Origin: Microbacterium sp. SSM24
GTDB lineage: Bacteria > Actinomycetota > Actinomycetes > Actinomycetales > Microbacteriaceae
Direction of reading: 5' to 3'
Assembly (NCBI RefSeq): GCF_025989145.1
Contig: NZ_JAPDNQ010000002.1
Span: 124,001 to 188,000, forward strand
DNA length: 64,000 nucleotides
Below the pieces are notes generated by a model. That model did no database searches and was not told the origin of the DNA. It saw only the letters and a list, made by a program, of their open reading frames with translations. This document shows positions 44,824-52,807 of this stretch, piece after piece. How positions within the stretch are numbered: the stretch's first letter is position 1; each line of letters starts with the position of its first letter. Made by a program: the position numbers and the translations under genes.

Positions 44824-46298
44824 GCACCGGGGGAGTAGTCCTTGAGGAAGACGCCGAACAGGTCCTCGCCGGCTTCTCCACGCACGATCGGGTCGTACAC
44901 GCGGGCGGCGCCGTCGACCAGGTCCAGCGGCGCGTGGAAGCCCTCCTCGGCGAGTCGCACCTTCGTCGGGTGCGGGCGCTCATCGGTGATCCAGCCTGTG
45001 TCGACGCTGGTCATCAGGATCCGATCGCTCTCGAACAGCTCGCGTGCGCTCGTGCGTGTGAGCATGTTGACGGCGGCCTTCGCCATGTTCGTGTGAGGGT
45101 GCCCCGGCCCCTTGTAGCCGCGATTGAACACGCCTTCCATGGCGCTCACGTTCACCACGTAGGTGCGGCGCGCGGTACTCGCGGCGAGAGACGGCCGCAG
45201 TTTCGAGACGAGGAGGAACGGTGCGGTCGTGTTCGCCAGCTGTACCTCGAGCATCTCGAGCGGGTCGACCTCATCGACGCTCTGCACCCACGAGTTGGTG
45301 TGGTCGAGGTCCGGGATCAGGCCGCCGGCGTCGATCGCGGTGCCGGCGGCGAGGCGCTCCAGGGAGCTGGAACCGGCGGTCAGCGCCTGTTCCGTCAGCT
45401 CGTCGGCGCGTGCGGCCGCCGCAGCGAGGATCGGATGGGCGGTCACCGAGCGCTCGAGCGCCTGCGGGTGCCGGTCGTTGGTGTGGCCGAACGTCACGAG
45501 TTCGGGCAGCGGTCCGTCGGGCAGCGGTGCGAGCTCGGCGTCGACGAGCGGCTGGTATGCCCCGGGCGACCGTCGCACGGTCTGCGTCGCGTTGTTGATC
45601 AGGATGTCGAGCGGTCCGGCGGCCGCGACATCCTCCGCCAGCCCGAGCACCTGGGCGGGATCGCGCAGGTCGATGCCGACGACCTTCAGGCGGTCGATCC
45701 ACTCCGGCGCGTCGGGCAGGCTGCTGAAGCGGCGCACGGCGTCACGGGGGAAACGAGTCGTGATGGTGGTGTGCGCACCGTCACGCAGCAGGCGCAGCGC
45801 GATGTACATGCCGATCTTGGCGCGACCGCCGGTGAGCAGTGCGCGCTTGCCGGTGAGGTCGGCACGCGCGTTGCGCTTGAGGTGACTCATCGCCGCGCAG
45901 GTCGGGCAGAGCTGGTGGTAGAACGCGTCGACGACCGTGTACTGCTGCTTGCAGATGTAGCAGGCGCGGGGCTTGAGGAGAGTGCCGGCGGTGGGCGCCG
46001 TCGTGGACGAACTGATCGCGATGCCGCGGGTCTCGTCGTCGATGCGGTCGGGGGCACCGGTGGCGGTGGCGGCGACGACGGCGCGATCCGCCGAGGCGAT
46101 CGCCTCGCGGATCTCGCGGCGGCGCACCTTCTTGACCGCCTTGAACATCGCGGCGGTCGCGCGGCGGACGGCGATGTAGTCGGGGTGCGACTCGTCGACA
46201 CCCGCCATACCGCCGAGCACCCTCAGTGTCGTCGAGAGATCGTCCGGGTCGATGCCGCTCGGCGGCAGGTCGGACGGTGGGGGAGAATCGGGAAGCAC
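44817..46298 (-). CDS. SDR-family oxidoreductase with internal zinc ribbon (493 aa)
   Basis: Residues 1-95 are a helical extension; residues about 112-136 hold a zinc ribbon (CYICKQQY ... CPTCA). The Rossmann domain starts near 150 with TGGRAKIGMYIALRLL (a GxxxGxG-like dinucleotide site), then LDILINNATQTVRR, a serine in VNVSAMEG and KGPGHPHTNMAKAAV. In that last segment the canonical YxxxK tyrosine is replaced, since the residue four before the active-site lysine is H or T rather than Y. Thus it may be an atypical or regulatory SDR. A TAGAAT box lies five bases upstream of its GTG start. Substrate unknown. Confidence 0.75.
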   Translation of the reverse strand: MLPDSPPPSDLPPSGIDPDDLSTTLRVLGGMAGVDESHPDYIAVRRATAAMFKAVKKVRRREIREAIASADRAVVAATATGAPDRIDDETRGIAISSSTTAPTAGTLLKPRACYICKQQYTVVDAFYHQLCPTCAAMSHLKRNARADLTGKRALLTGGRAKIGMYIALRLLRDGAHTTITTRFPRDAVRRFSSLPDAPEWIDRLKVVGIDLRDPAQVLGLAEDVAAAGPLDILINNATQTVRRSPGAYQPLVDAELAPLPDGPLPELVTFGHTNDRHPQALERSVTAHPILAAAAARADELTEQALTAGSSSLERLAAGTAIDAGGLIPDLDHTNSWVQSVDEVDPLEMLEVQLANTTAPFLLVSKLRPSLAASTARRTYVVNVSAMEGVFNRGYKGPGHPHTNMAKAAVNMLTRTSARELFESDRILMTSVDTGWITDERPHPTKVRLAEEGFHAPLDLVDGAARVYDPIVRGEAGEDLFGVFLKDYSPGAW

Positions 46299-46303
46299 AC
46301 GTG

Positions 46304-46341
46304 ATTCTACGCCGGGCCGGTCGGGCGGTTCCTGTTAGCGT
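46304..46341. promoter_or_regulatory. back-to-back leaderless promoters for SDR (minus) and NUDIX (plus) genes
   Basis: On the minus strand TAGAAT (46309 down to 46304) lies five bases before the GTG of the SDR gene at 46298. On the plus strand TAGCGT (46336-46341) lies six bases before the GTG of the NUDIX gene at 46348. Only 49 bp separate the two start codons, so their -35 regions must overlap. Confidence 0.55.
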
Positions 46342-46347
46342 GCCTTC

Positions 46348-46764
46348 GTGAGCACCTCGAACCCGGCCTCGTCGCCGGGGCGCAGCATCCATGTCTCCGC
46401 CGCGGTCATCGTGAACGACCGCGGCGAACTGCTGCTCGTGCGCAAGTCGGGCACGACGGCGTTCATGCAGCCGGGCGGCAAGCCCGAACCGGGCGAGACG
46501 CCGGCCTCGACGCTGAGCCGTGAGCTGTTCGAGGAGCTCGGCCTGTCCGTCGACCCCGACGACCTGTCCTCTCTCGGACTGTTCACGGCCGCAGCGGCGA
46601 ACGAGCCCGGGTTCCTCGTCGTGGCCGACGTGTTCGCCGCCGACATCGGCGATCAGATCCCCGTGATCGATGCGGAGATCGAGGAGCTGCGGTGGGTCTC
46701 GCGTGCCGATGCCGAGCATCTGGAGATCGCGCCGCTCGCGCGGGAGAACTTCCTGCCCCGCTGA
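46348..46764 (+). CDS. NUDIX hydrolase (138 aa)
   Basis: Complete NUDIX box GKPEPGETPASTLSREL followed by FEELGL (pattern GX5EX7REUXEEXGU), preceded by the usual beta-strand AAVIVNDRGELLLVRKSG. Mg2+-dependent cleavage of a nucleoside diphosphate linked to another moiety is expected; MutT/DIPP-type substrates cannot be separated by sequence. GTG at 46348 is supported by the leaderless -10 box. Length typical of single-domain members. Confidence 0.9.
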   Translation: MSTSNPASSPGRSIHVSAAVIVNDRGELLLVRKSGTTAFMQPGGKPEPGETPASTLSRELFEELGLSVDPDDLSSLGLFTAAAANEPGFLVVADVFAADIGDQIPVIDAEIEELRWVSRADAEHLEIAPLARENFLPR

Positions 46765-46803
46765 TCGGCGCACCTCGGGTCGATCCAGGAGAATAATGGC
46801 CAC

Positions 46804-47619
46804 ATGGACGCGCCGTCGATGTCGCCCGAGCGATCGATCGAGCTCGCCGCTCTGCGCCGGCGAGCGTACGGACCCGATGCGGACATCGGACGCGACCCGG
46901 TCGCGCAGCAGCGGCTGCGGGAGCTCGAAGACCTGGCGCGTCCCCCCGTCGAGCGGAGCGTCGAACCGATCGCCCCGGAGCCCGCGCCGCCGGCCGCGGA
47001 CGACGCACCCGTCCGTCCCTCGGATGCCGCGCTCGACGACGCGACGACCACCGACGCCGCGCCGGAGCCGGCTGAGAGGACGGATGCCGCGCCCCCGGCC
47101 GCTCCTCCCGTCCGGCCGTGGTGGCGGCGCGTTCCGCTGTGGAGCGTGACCGCGGTCGCCGGCATCGCCCTGGGAGCCGCGATCGGCCTGACGTGGCCCG
47201 GTGACGACGGCCCGCCGCCGGACCTCACGCTCGGCATCGATCCCGGTGGCGGTGAGCGCGGGGCGGGATTCACCGAGAACCTCGACTACTGGGGCGTGCA
47301 GCCGGGCACGGTCGTGCCGCACGAGGGATACGACACGATCCAGGTCTGGACGGCGCTCGGCATCGACGAGTCGCGCTGCCTGCTGCTCTCGCACGACGGA
47401 TCGTTCCTCAGTGCCACATGCACCGGCGCCGGGCTCGATCCGGTGCTCGACTTCACGATCTACGACGGGATGTCCCTCGACCTGGAGACGCCGCTGCCCG
47501 TGGGGACCGTGATCCGGTTCGTCGGGCACGAGGGGTCGGTGGACGTGTGGGTGCGGCCGCCGGGTGGTCAGATGCCCGAGTCGATCTCGTCGAGCGCGGA
47601 TCGGCCCAGCGCCTCGTAA
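46804..47619 (+). CDS. single-pass membrane protein of unknown function (271 aa)
   Basis: Residues 1-105 are a cytoplasmic, acidic and proline/alanine-rich segment with a short N-terminal helix (RSIELAALRRRAYGPDADI). A transmembrane helix at about 115-133 (LWSVTAVAGIALGAAIGLTW) follows; residues 140-271 form an extracytoplasmic beta-rich domain with two Cys (SRCLLLSHDGSFLSATC). The start at 46804 is preceded by AATAAT and six bases, a weaker version of the leaderless -10. Its last 52 bases overlap the convergent phosphotransferase gene. No family recognised. Confidence 0.7.
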   Translation: MDAPSMSPERSIELAALRRRAYGPDADIGRDPVAQQRLRELEDLARPPVERSVEPIAPEPAPPAADDAPVRPSDAALDDATTTDAAPEPAERTDAAPPAAPPVRPWWRRVPLWSVTAVAGIALGAAIGLTWPGDDGPPPDLTLGIDPGGGERGAGFTENLDYWGVQPGTVVPHEGYDTIQVWTALGIDESRCLLLSHDGSFLSATCTGAGLDPVLDFTIYDGMSLDLETPLPVGTVIRFVGHEGSVDVWVRPPGGQMPESISSSADRPSAS

Positions 47620-48485
47620 TCCGGTTCGTCGTCGCTGTGCGCGAGCAGCAGGACGGCGACCGCGGCCGCCCACGCGCGCGCTCGCGTCCAGGTGGACCGG
47701 TCGTACCGGGCGCCGGTGGCCGCGATGAACCGTCCGCGCCCTGAGGGATCGAAGGCGAGCCAGGCGACCGCGAGGTCGTAGGCGGGATCGCCTGCGGTGA
47801 CATCGCCGAAGTCGATGATGCCGGTCAGTCTCGGGCCGTCGGCGACGAGGTTGCCGGTGTGAAGGTCGCCGTGGATCCAGACGGCCGGACCGTGCCAGGC
47901 GGGAGCGGCGATCCCCGCGGTCCACGCCTCCGCGAGGGCGCGGGCCTCGCGGGTGGTGAGGGAACCCGCGGCGGCGAGAGCGTCGACCCGTTCCGCGAAG
48001 ACGGCGGCTCGCGTGGCGAGCGGCCGGCCGCGCACGGGATTCACCGGGTGGTCAGCCGGCGCCTCGACGTGCAGCGCGGCGAGAGCACGGGCGAGCGTCT
48101 CGGCCCATCCCGCGCGCTGGGCACGTGGGACGTCGATTCCGCGGGCGCCGTGGATCCACGGCACGACGGACCACGCCCACGGGAACAGTTCGCCCGGCGC
48201 ACCGCGCACGACCGGCGCCGGCACGCGCACGCCCGCCGCCTCGATGGCCGGGCCCACGACAGCCAGGCTGCGGTGCTCGTTGAGGATGAGCGGGGCGGCC
48301 AGGGCGCGGCGGGGGAGTCGCACGGCGAGGTCTTCGCCCAGACGCCAGATCTCGCTGTCCCACCCGGACGCCGTCCGGACGAGGGGCAGTGCTGCGGCAT
48401 CGGGGATCTCCGTGGCCCGGCTCGCGAGGAGGCGGCGCACGAGCCATTCGTCGATCACCACCTCGGCAACGGGTTTGTCGGCCAC
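47568..48485 (-). CDS. aminoglycoside phosphotransferase-family protein (305 aa)
   Basis: Kinase-like APH/choline-kinase fold. The catalytic loop is WIHGDLHTGNLV (HxDxxxxN type) and the metal-binding DFG-like segment is GIIDFGDVTAGDPAYDLA; the N-lobe nucleotide-binding region SGWDSEIWRLGEDLAVRLPR precedes them. Family members phosphorylate aminoglycosides, macrolides, homoserine or sugars; context gives no resistance signal, so a small-molecule kinase of unknown substrate is the safe call. GTG at 48485 is supported by TACGCT six bases upstream. Convergent 52-bp overlap with the preceding gene. Confidence 0.85.
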   Translation of the reverse strand: MADKPVAEVVIDEWLVRRLLASRATEIPDAAALPLVRTASGWDSEIWRLGEDLAVRLPRRALAAPLILNEHRSLAVVGPAIEAAGVRVPAPVVRGAPGELFPWAWSVVPWIHGARGIDVPRAQRAGWAETLARALAALHVEAPADHPVNPVRGRPLATRAAVFAERVDALAAAGSLTTREARALAEAWTAGIAAPAWHGPAVWIHGDLHTGNLVADGPRLTGIIDFGDVTAGDPAYDLAVAWLAFDPSGRGRFIAATGARYDRSTWTRARAWAAAVAVLLLAHSDDEPDYEALGRSALDEIDSGI

Positions 48486-48491
48486 GAGTCG

Positions 48492-48497
48492 AGCGTA
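48492..48497 (-). promoter_or_regulatory. -10 box of the phosphotransferase gene (leaderless)
   Basis: On the minus strand TACGCT (48497 down to 48492), then six bases, then GTG at 48485. It settles the start choice among several in-frame GTG codons. Confidence 0.5.
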
Positions 48498-48515
48498 CTG
48501 AGATGTGCGGGAATC

Positions 48516-48544
48516 TTGTTTTATGTTGGACTGTGTTGTAACGT
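48516..48544 (+). promoter_or_regulatory. promoter and candidate operator of the fructose operon
   Basis: TTGTTT (48516-48521), 17 bp, TAACGT (48539-48544); transcription should start near 48551. Two similar words, TGTTTTATG (48517-48525) and TGTTGTAAC (48534-48542), sit 17 bp apart over the -35 and -10. They are good candidates for binding by the DeoR-type repressor encoded just downstream. The stretch is strikingly AT-rich for this region. Confidence 0.65.
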
Positions 48545-48569
48545 GTGGGAATCCGATGGAGGGTGCCAC

Positions 48570-49349
48570 ATGTACGCAACGGAGCGCCAGGAGGCGATCG
48601 AGCGCCGGCTCGCGGCCGACGGCCGGGTCAGCGTCGTCGAGCTCGCCGGGCGCTTCGATGTCACGACCGAGACCGTGCGTCGCGACCTCGCGCAGCTCGA
48701 GGCCGTCGGCGCCCTTCGCCGTGTCCACGGCGGGGCCGTCGCGACCGATCGTGCGAGCACGTCGGAGCCGCCCCTCACCGAGCGCCTCCAGCGCCACAGC
48801 GCCGCGAAGTCGGCGATCGGCGACCGCGCGCTCGATGCGATCGGCCTCGGCTTCCGCGGCTCCGTCTTCCTCGACGCCGGCACGACCACAGCCGCTGTGG
48901 CGGAGCATCTCGTCCCTCGCCTCGGCACCGGTGCGATCGAGGTCGTGACGCACGCACTCACGCTCGCCCACGTCCTCGCAACGATCCCGAACGCCGCTCT
49001 CACCCTCATCGGAGGCCGCGTGCGCGGTCTCACGGCCGCCGCCGTCGGGGCCGACACCGTCCGTGCGATCGAGGGCATGCGGCCGGATGTCGCGTTCCTC
49101 GGGACCAACGGGGTCTCGGCGGGCTTCGGACTGAGCACGCCCGACCCGGAGGAGGCGGCCGTCAAGCGCGCGATCGTGCGGTCCGCGCGACGCGTGGTGG
49201 TGGTCGCCGACGCCGAGAAGCACGACCGTGAGCTTCTGGTCGCATTCGCCACGCTGTCCGAGATCGACGTGCTCGTCACGGATGCCGCGCCCCGACCGCA
49301 GCTCGCGGCGGCGCTGGCCGACGCCGGCGTGGAGGTGTGGATCGCATGA
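48570..49349 (+). CDS. fruR: DeoR-family repressor of the fructose operon (259 aa)
   Basis: N-terminal helix-turn-helix at residues 3-57 (RQEAIERRLAADGRVSVVEL, then VTTETVRRDLAQLEAVGALR and VHGGAV) and a C-terminal sugar-phosphate-sensing domain of ribose-5-phosphate-isomerase fold (DAGTTTAAVAEHL, GGRVRGLTAAAVG, VAFLGTNGVSAGFGLSTPDP). In fructose operons the ligand is usually fructose 1-phosphate or 1,6-bisphosphate. GGAGGG lies six bases before ATG. It overlaps fruK by four bases, so regulator and operon are co-transcribed and probably autoregulated through the repeats at 48517-48542. Confidence 0.9.
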   Translation: MYATERQEAIERRLAADGRVSVVELAGRFDVTTETVRRDLAQLEAVGALRRVHGGAVATDRASTSEPPLTERLQRHSAAKSAIGDRALDAIGLGFRGSVFLDAGTTTAAVAEHLVPRLGTGAIEVVTHALTLAHVLATIPNAALTLIGGRVRGLTAAAVGADTVRAIEGMRPDVAFLGTNGVSAGFGLSTPDPEEAAVKRAIVRSARRVVVVADAEKHDRELLVAFATLSEIDVLVTDAAPRPQLAAALADAGVEVWIA

Positions 49350-50302
49350 TCGTCACCCTCACCGCCCACCCTTCGCTCGACCGCACCATCACGCTGGCGG
49401 GTCCGCTTCGTCCCGGCGACGTGCAGGCCGCCGCGAGTGCGCGCGAGGATGCCGGGGGCAAGGGCATCAACGTCTCGCGAGTGATCGCCGCCGCGGGCGT
49501 CGACACCGCCGCGGTCCTTCCCCTCGCCCCGGGCGACCCCTTCGACATCGCTCTCGTCGCGACGGGGATCAGCACGCGCCGCGTCCCGGTGCACGGGAAT
49601 GTCCGCGCCAACATCACGATCACGGACCCCGCCGGCGTCACCACGAAGCTCAACCTCCCCGGTGCCGCGCTGACCGGGACGGATGCCGCGGCCGTCGTCG
49701 ACGCGGTCGTCGACGCCTCGCGCGGGGCGCAGTGGCTCGTCCTGGCCGGCTCCCTTCCGCCGGGGGCGGACGACGACTTCTACGTCGATGTGATCGAGGC
49801 GGTCCGCTCGGTGTACGGAGCGGGCGCCCCGCGCATCGCCGTCGACACCTCCGGCGCGGCGCTCGCCTCGATCGTCGCCCGTGGCCGGCCCGATCTCATC
49901 AAGCCGAACGACGAGGAGCTCGCCGAGCTCGCCGGGGTGACGCTGCCCGACGGCGACCTGGCGGGCGCGGTCACCTCCGTCGCGCGCAGTCTCGTCCCCT
50001 CACGGGTCGCGGCCGCGCTCGTGACCCTCGGCGCGCACGGCGCGGTGCTCGTCTCGGCCGACGGCGCGTGGGCCGCCGTGCCGCCGGCGATCCGCGTCGT
50101 GAGCACCGTCGGCGCGGGAGACAGCTCGCTCGCCGGCTACCTCCTCGCCGACGCCGCCGGGCTCGGACCCGAGGAGCGACTGCGCAGCGCCGTCCGCTAC
50201 GGGGCGGCCGCGGCATCCCTTCCCGGCACCCAGGCGCCTGCGCCCGCCGACCTTCCCTCGGGCGATGTGCCCGTCACCCGCCTCGCACCCACCCCCGCCT
50301 GA
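49346..50302 (+). CDS. fruK: 1-phosphofructokinase (318 aa)
   Basis: PfkB-family sugar kinase that converts fructose 1-phosphate, the product of the PTS permease, to fructose 1,6-bisphosphate. Signatures: GGKGINVSRVIAAAG near residue 39, WLVLAGSLPPGADDDF, and the ATP-site/anion hole STVGAGDSSLAGYLL with catalytic Asp in GAGDS. ATG at 49346 overlaps the repressor stop; GGAGG is nine bases upstream. Operon position between fruR and fruA supports fructose rather than tagatose specificity. Confidence 0.92.
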   Translation: MIVTLTAHPSLDRTITLAGPLRPGDVQAAASAREDAGGKGINVSRVIAAAGVDTAAVLPLAPGDPFDIALVATGISTRRVPVHGNVRANITITDPAGVTTKLNLPGAALTGTDAAAVVDAVVDASRGAQWLVLAGSLPPGADDDFYVDVIEAVRSVYGAGAPRIAVDTSGAALASIVARGRPDLIKPNDEELAELAGVTLPDGDLAGAVTSVARSLVPSRVAAALVTLGAHGAVLVSADGAWAAVPPAIRVVSTVGAGDSSLAGYLLADAAGLGPEERLRSAVRYGAAAASLPGTQAPAPADLPSGDVPVTRLAPTPA

Positions 50303-50334
50303 TCACGCCATCACCCTCGACCCTGGAGGTCACC

Positions 50335-52389
50335 GTGTCCGACACCATCACCCCAGACCTCGTCAGCCTCGACGTCGGTCTCGGCGCCGACAAGGCCGCC
50401 GTCATCCGCTCGCTCGCCGCGCGCGTCGTCGCGCAGGGCCGCGCGACGGACGCCGACGCGCTGTTCGCCGACGCCTGGGCGCGCGAGCAGAAGGACGAGA
50501 CCGGCCTTCCCGGCGGCATCGCCATCCCGCACGCCAAGAGCGCGGCGGTGACGGAGCCGTCGCTCGCGTTCGCCCGTCTCTCACCGGGCGTCGACTTCGG
50601 CGCCCCCGACGGCCCGGCGGACCTCGTCTTCCTCATCGCGGCGCCCGAGGGCGCCGCCGAGGCTCACCTCGCGGTGCTCTCCAAGCTTGCCCGCAGCCTC
50701 ATGCAGGACGACTTCACCAGCGGTCTGCGCGCCGCGAGGACCGACGACGACGTCGTCGCGATCGTGCGCGCGGCGATCGGCGAAGGAGACGCCTCGGCCA
50801 CCCCCGCGCCCGCGCCGGTCGCATCGGCGGCCGCGCCGGCCGCGGCCGCCACCGGTCCCTCCGTGGACGGCCACCCCGCGCGCATCGTCGCGGTCACGTC
50901 GTGCGCCACCGGGATCGCGCACACCTTCATGGCCGCCGACGCGCTCACCGCCGCCGGTGTGGCCACCGGGGTGGAGCTCACCGTCGAGCCCCAGGGATCG
51001 AGCGGCTACCAGGCGCTGCCCCCCGAGGTGATCGCCGCCGCCGACGCCGTCATCTTCGCCACCGACGTCGATGTGCGCGAGATCGGCCGGTTCGCCGGCA
51101 AGCCCGTCGTGAGATCCGGCGTCAAGCGCGGCATCGAGCAGCCCAAGGAGCTCATCGCCGAGGCCGTCGCCGCCGCCGGCGACCCCAACGCCCCCCGCGT
51201 GAGCGCCGCGGCGACGACGGGTGCCGCGGCCGCTCCGACCGACAACCTCTCGTGGGGCGCCCGCATCCAGCGGATCCTCCTCACGGGCGTGAGCTACATG
51301 ATCCCGTTCGTCGCGGGCGGCGGACTGCTGATCGCGCTGAGCTTCCTGCCGTTCCTGGGCGGCGTGAACGTCAACGCCGACGGCCAGGCGTTCGACGTCG
51401 TCGTGCAGAACGCGCTGTGGGATCTTCCCGCGGGCGGCCTCGGGCAGTATCTCGGCTCGGTCCTGTTCGTGATCGGCGTGACATCGATGGGCTTCCTCGT
51501 GTCGGCGCTGGCAGGCTACATCGCGTTCGCGATCGCCGACCGGCCCGGCATCGCACCGGGCTTCGTCGCCGGTGCCGTCGCCGTGCTCATGAACGCGGGC
51601 TTCATCGGCGGCATCGTCGGCGGTCTGCTCGCGGGGTTCACCGCGCTCGCGATCGCACGACTGAACGCGCCGCGCTGGCTGCGCGGGCTCATGCCGGTCG
51701 TGATCATCCCGCTCCTGGCGTCGATCGTGGCGTCGGGTCTCATGGTCCTGTTCCTCGGGCGCCCCATCGCCACCCTCATGGAGTGGCTGAACACGTGGCT
51801 GACGGACATGTCCGACACCTCCGGCATCATCGTGGTCGGCGTGATCCTGGGCCTCATGATGTGCTTCGACCTGGGCGGTCCGGTCAACAAGGTGGCGTAC
51901 GCGTTCGCGGTTGCCGGTCTCGGGGCGGCTTCCGCTGAGAACCCGACCCCGTACCTGATCATGGCGGCCGTGATGACGGCCGGCATGGTGCCCCCGCTCG
52001 CGATGGCGTTCGCCTCGACCGTGCTCGCGCGTCGCCTGTTCACGCCCGTGGAGAGGGAGAACGGCGTGGCCGCGTGGCTGCTGGGAGCGGCGTTCATCAG
52101 CGAGGGCGCGATTCCGTTCGCGGCGGCCGACCCCCTCCGGGTCATCCCCGCCTCGATGGTCGGCGGAGCCGTCACCGGTGCGCTCAGCATGGCGTTCGGC
52201 GTGCAGTCGCTCGCTCCGCACGGCGGCATCTTCGTCCTGTTCGCGATCAGCCCCATCTGGGGATTCCTCGTCGCGCTGATCGCGGGCGTGCTGGTGTCGG
52301 GATTCCTGGTGGTCGCCTTCAAGCGATTCATCGCACCGAAGGAGCTGCAGGCGGCGGAGGATCTTCCCGCCGTCGCGGTTCCGGCGTGA
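50335..52389 (+). CDS. fruA: PTS fructose permease EIIABC (684 aa)
   Basis: Three fused PTS domains. EIIA (residues 1-150) has the phospho-accepting H66 in GIAIPHAKSAAV; EIIB (about 180-285) has the phosphocysteine C190 in VTSCATGIAHTFMAADAL; EIIC (about 305-670) has eight or more membrane helices and the conserved GGPVNKVAYAFAVAG and EGAIPFAAADPLRVIP. It takes up fructose and phosphorylates it at C1, receiving phosphate from HPr encoded next. GTG start with CTGGAGG upstream. Domains are joined by Ala/Pro-rich linkers. Confidence 0.95.
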   Translation: MSDTITPDLVSLDVGLGADKAAVIRSLAARVVAQGRATDADALFADAWAREQKDETGLPGGIAIPHAKSAAVTEPSLAFARLSPGVDFGAPDGPADLVFLIAAPEGAAEAHLAVLSKLARSLMQDDFTSGLRAARTDDDVVAIVRAAIGEGDASATPAPAPVASAAAPAAAATGPSVDGHPARIVAVTSCATGIAHTFMAADALTAAGVATGVELTVEPQGSSGYQALPPEVIAAADAVIFATDVDVREIGRFAGKPVVRSGVKRGIEQPKELIAEAVAAAGDPNAPRVSAAATTGAAAAPTDNLSWGARIQRILLTGVSYMIPFVAGGGLLIALSFLPFLGGVNVNADGQAFDVVVQNALWDLPAGGLGQYLGSVLFVIGVTSMGFLVSALAGYIAFAIADRPGIAPGFVAGAVAVLMNAGFIGGIVGGLLAGFTALAIARLNAPRWLRGLMPVVIIPLLASIVASGLMVLFLGRPIATLMEWLNTWLTDMSDTSGIIVVGVILGLMMCFDLGGPVNKVAYAFAVAGLGAASAENPTPYLIMAAVMTAGMVPPLAMAFASTVLARRLFTPVERENGVAAWLLGAAFISEGAIPFAAADPLRVIPASMVGGAVTGALSMAFGVQSLAPHGGIFVLFAISPIWGFLVALIAGVLVSGFLVVAFKRFIAPKELQAAEDLPAVAVPA

Positions 52390-52402
52390 TCGCTGGCATC
52401 CG

Positions 52403-52418
52403 TCCCGCTCTTGCGGGA
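52403..52418 (+). other. small hairpin between fruA and ptsH
   Basis: TCCCGC, loop TCTT, GCGGGA. No U tract follows, so it is more likely an mRNA stability or processing element within the operon, leading to separate ptsH dosage, than a terminator. Confidence 0.4.
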
Positions 52419-52452
52419 AGCTGACTCTCAGTCCTACGAAAGGAACGATCCC

Positions 52453-52722
52453 ATGGCAGAACGTCAGGCCACCATCGCGAGCAGCTCCGGACTGCACGCC
52501 CGTCCCGCGAAGCTCTTCGTCCAGGCGGTGCAGGAGAAGGGCGTCCCGGTGACCATCGCCGTCGACGGGGGTCCCGACCTCAATGCGGGCAGCATCCTCT
52601 CCCTCATGGGCCTCGGCGCCTCACATGGTACGGTCGTGACACTCAAGGCCGAAGGGGACGGCGCTGAGCAGGCCCTCGACGAACTCGTGGAGCTGCTCGA
52701 GACCGACCTCGACGCGCAGTAG
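52453..52722 (+). CDS. ptsH: phosphocarrier protein HPr (89 aa)
   Basis: General PTS phosphocarrier. The phosphorylated histidine is H15 in SSGLHARPAKLF; the second conserved region NAGSILSLMGLGASHG contains the equivalent of the regulatory Ser46 (S in AGSILSLM). Size typical. GAAAGGA lies upstream of the ATG. It is placed after the fructose permease, the common actinobacterial arrangement, and a strong hairpin ends the operon. Confidence 0.96.
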   Translation: MAERQATIASSSGLHARPAKLFVQAVQEKGVPVTIAVDGGPDLNAGSILSLMGLGASHGTVVTLKAEGDGAEQALDELVELLETDLDAQ

Positions 52723-52737
52723 CGCTCGGTCAAGACA

Positions 52738-52782
52738 AGACGACGGATGCCGCGGGTCGAAGCCGCGCGGCATCCGTCGTCT
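52738..52782. terminator. terminator hairpin after ptsH
   Basis: Perfect 17-bp stem: AGACGACGGATGCCGCG (52738-52754) pairs with CGCGGCATCCGTCGTCT (52766-52782), loop 11 bases. Only a short T-containing tail follows (GTCGTTCC). It lies between convergent genes and can serve both. Confidence 0.75.
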
Positions 52783-52807
52783 GTCGTTCCGGCGGAGCGC
52801 CGGGCGG

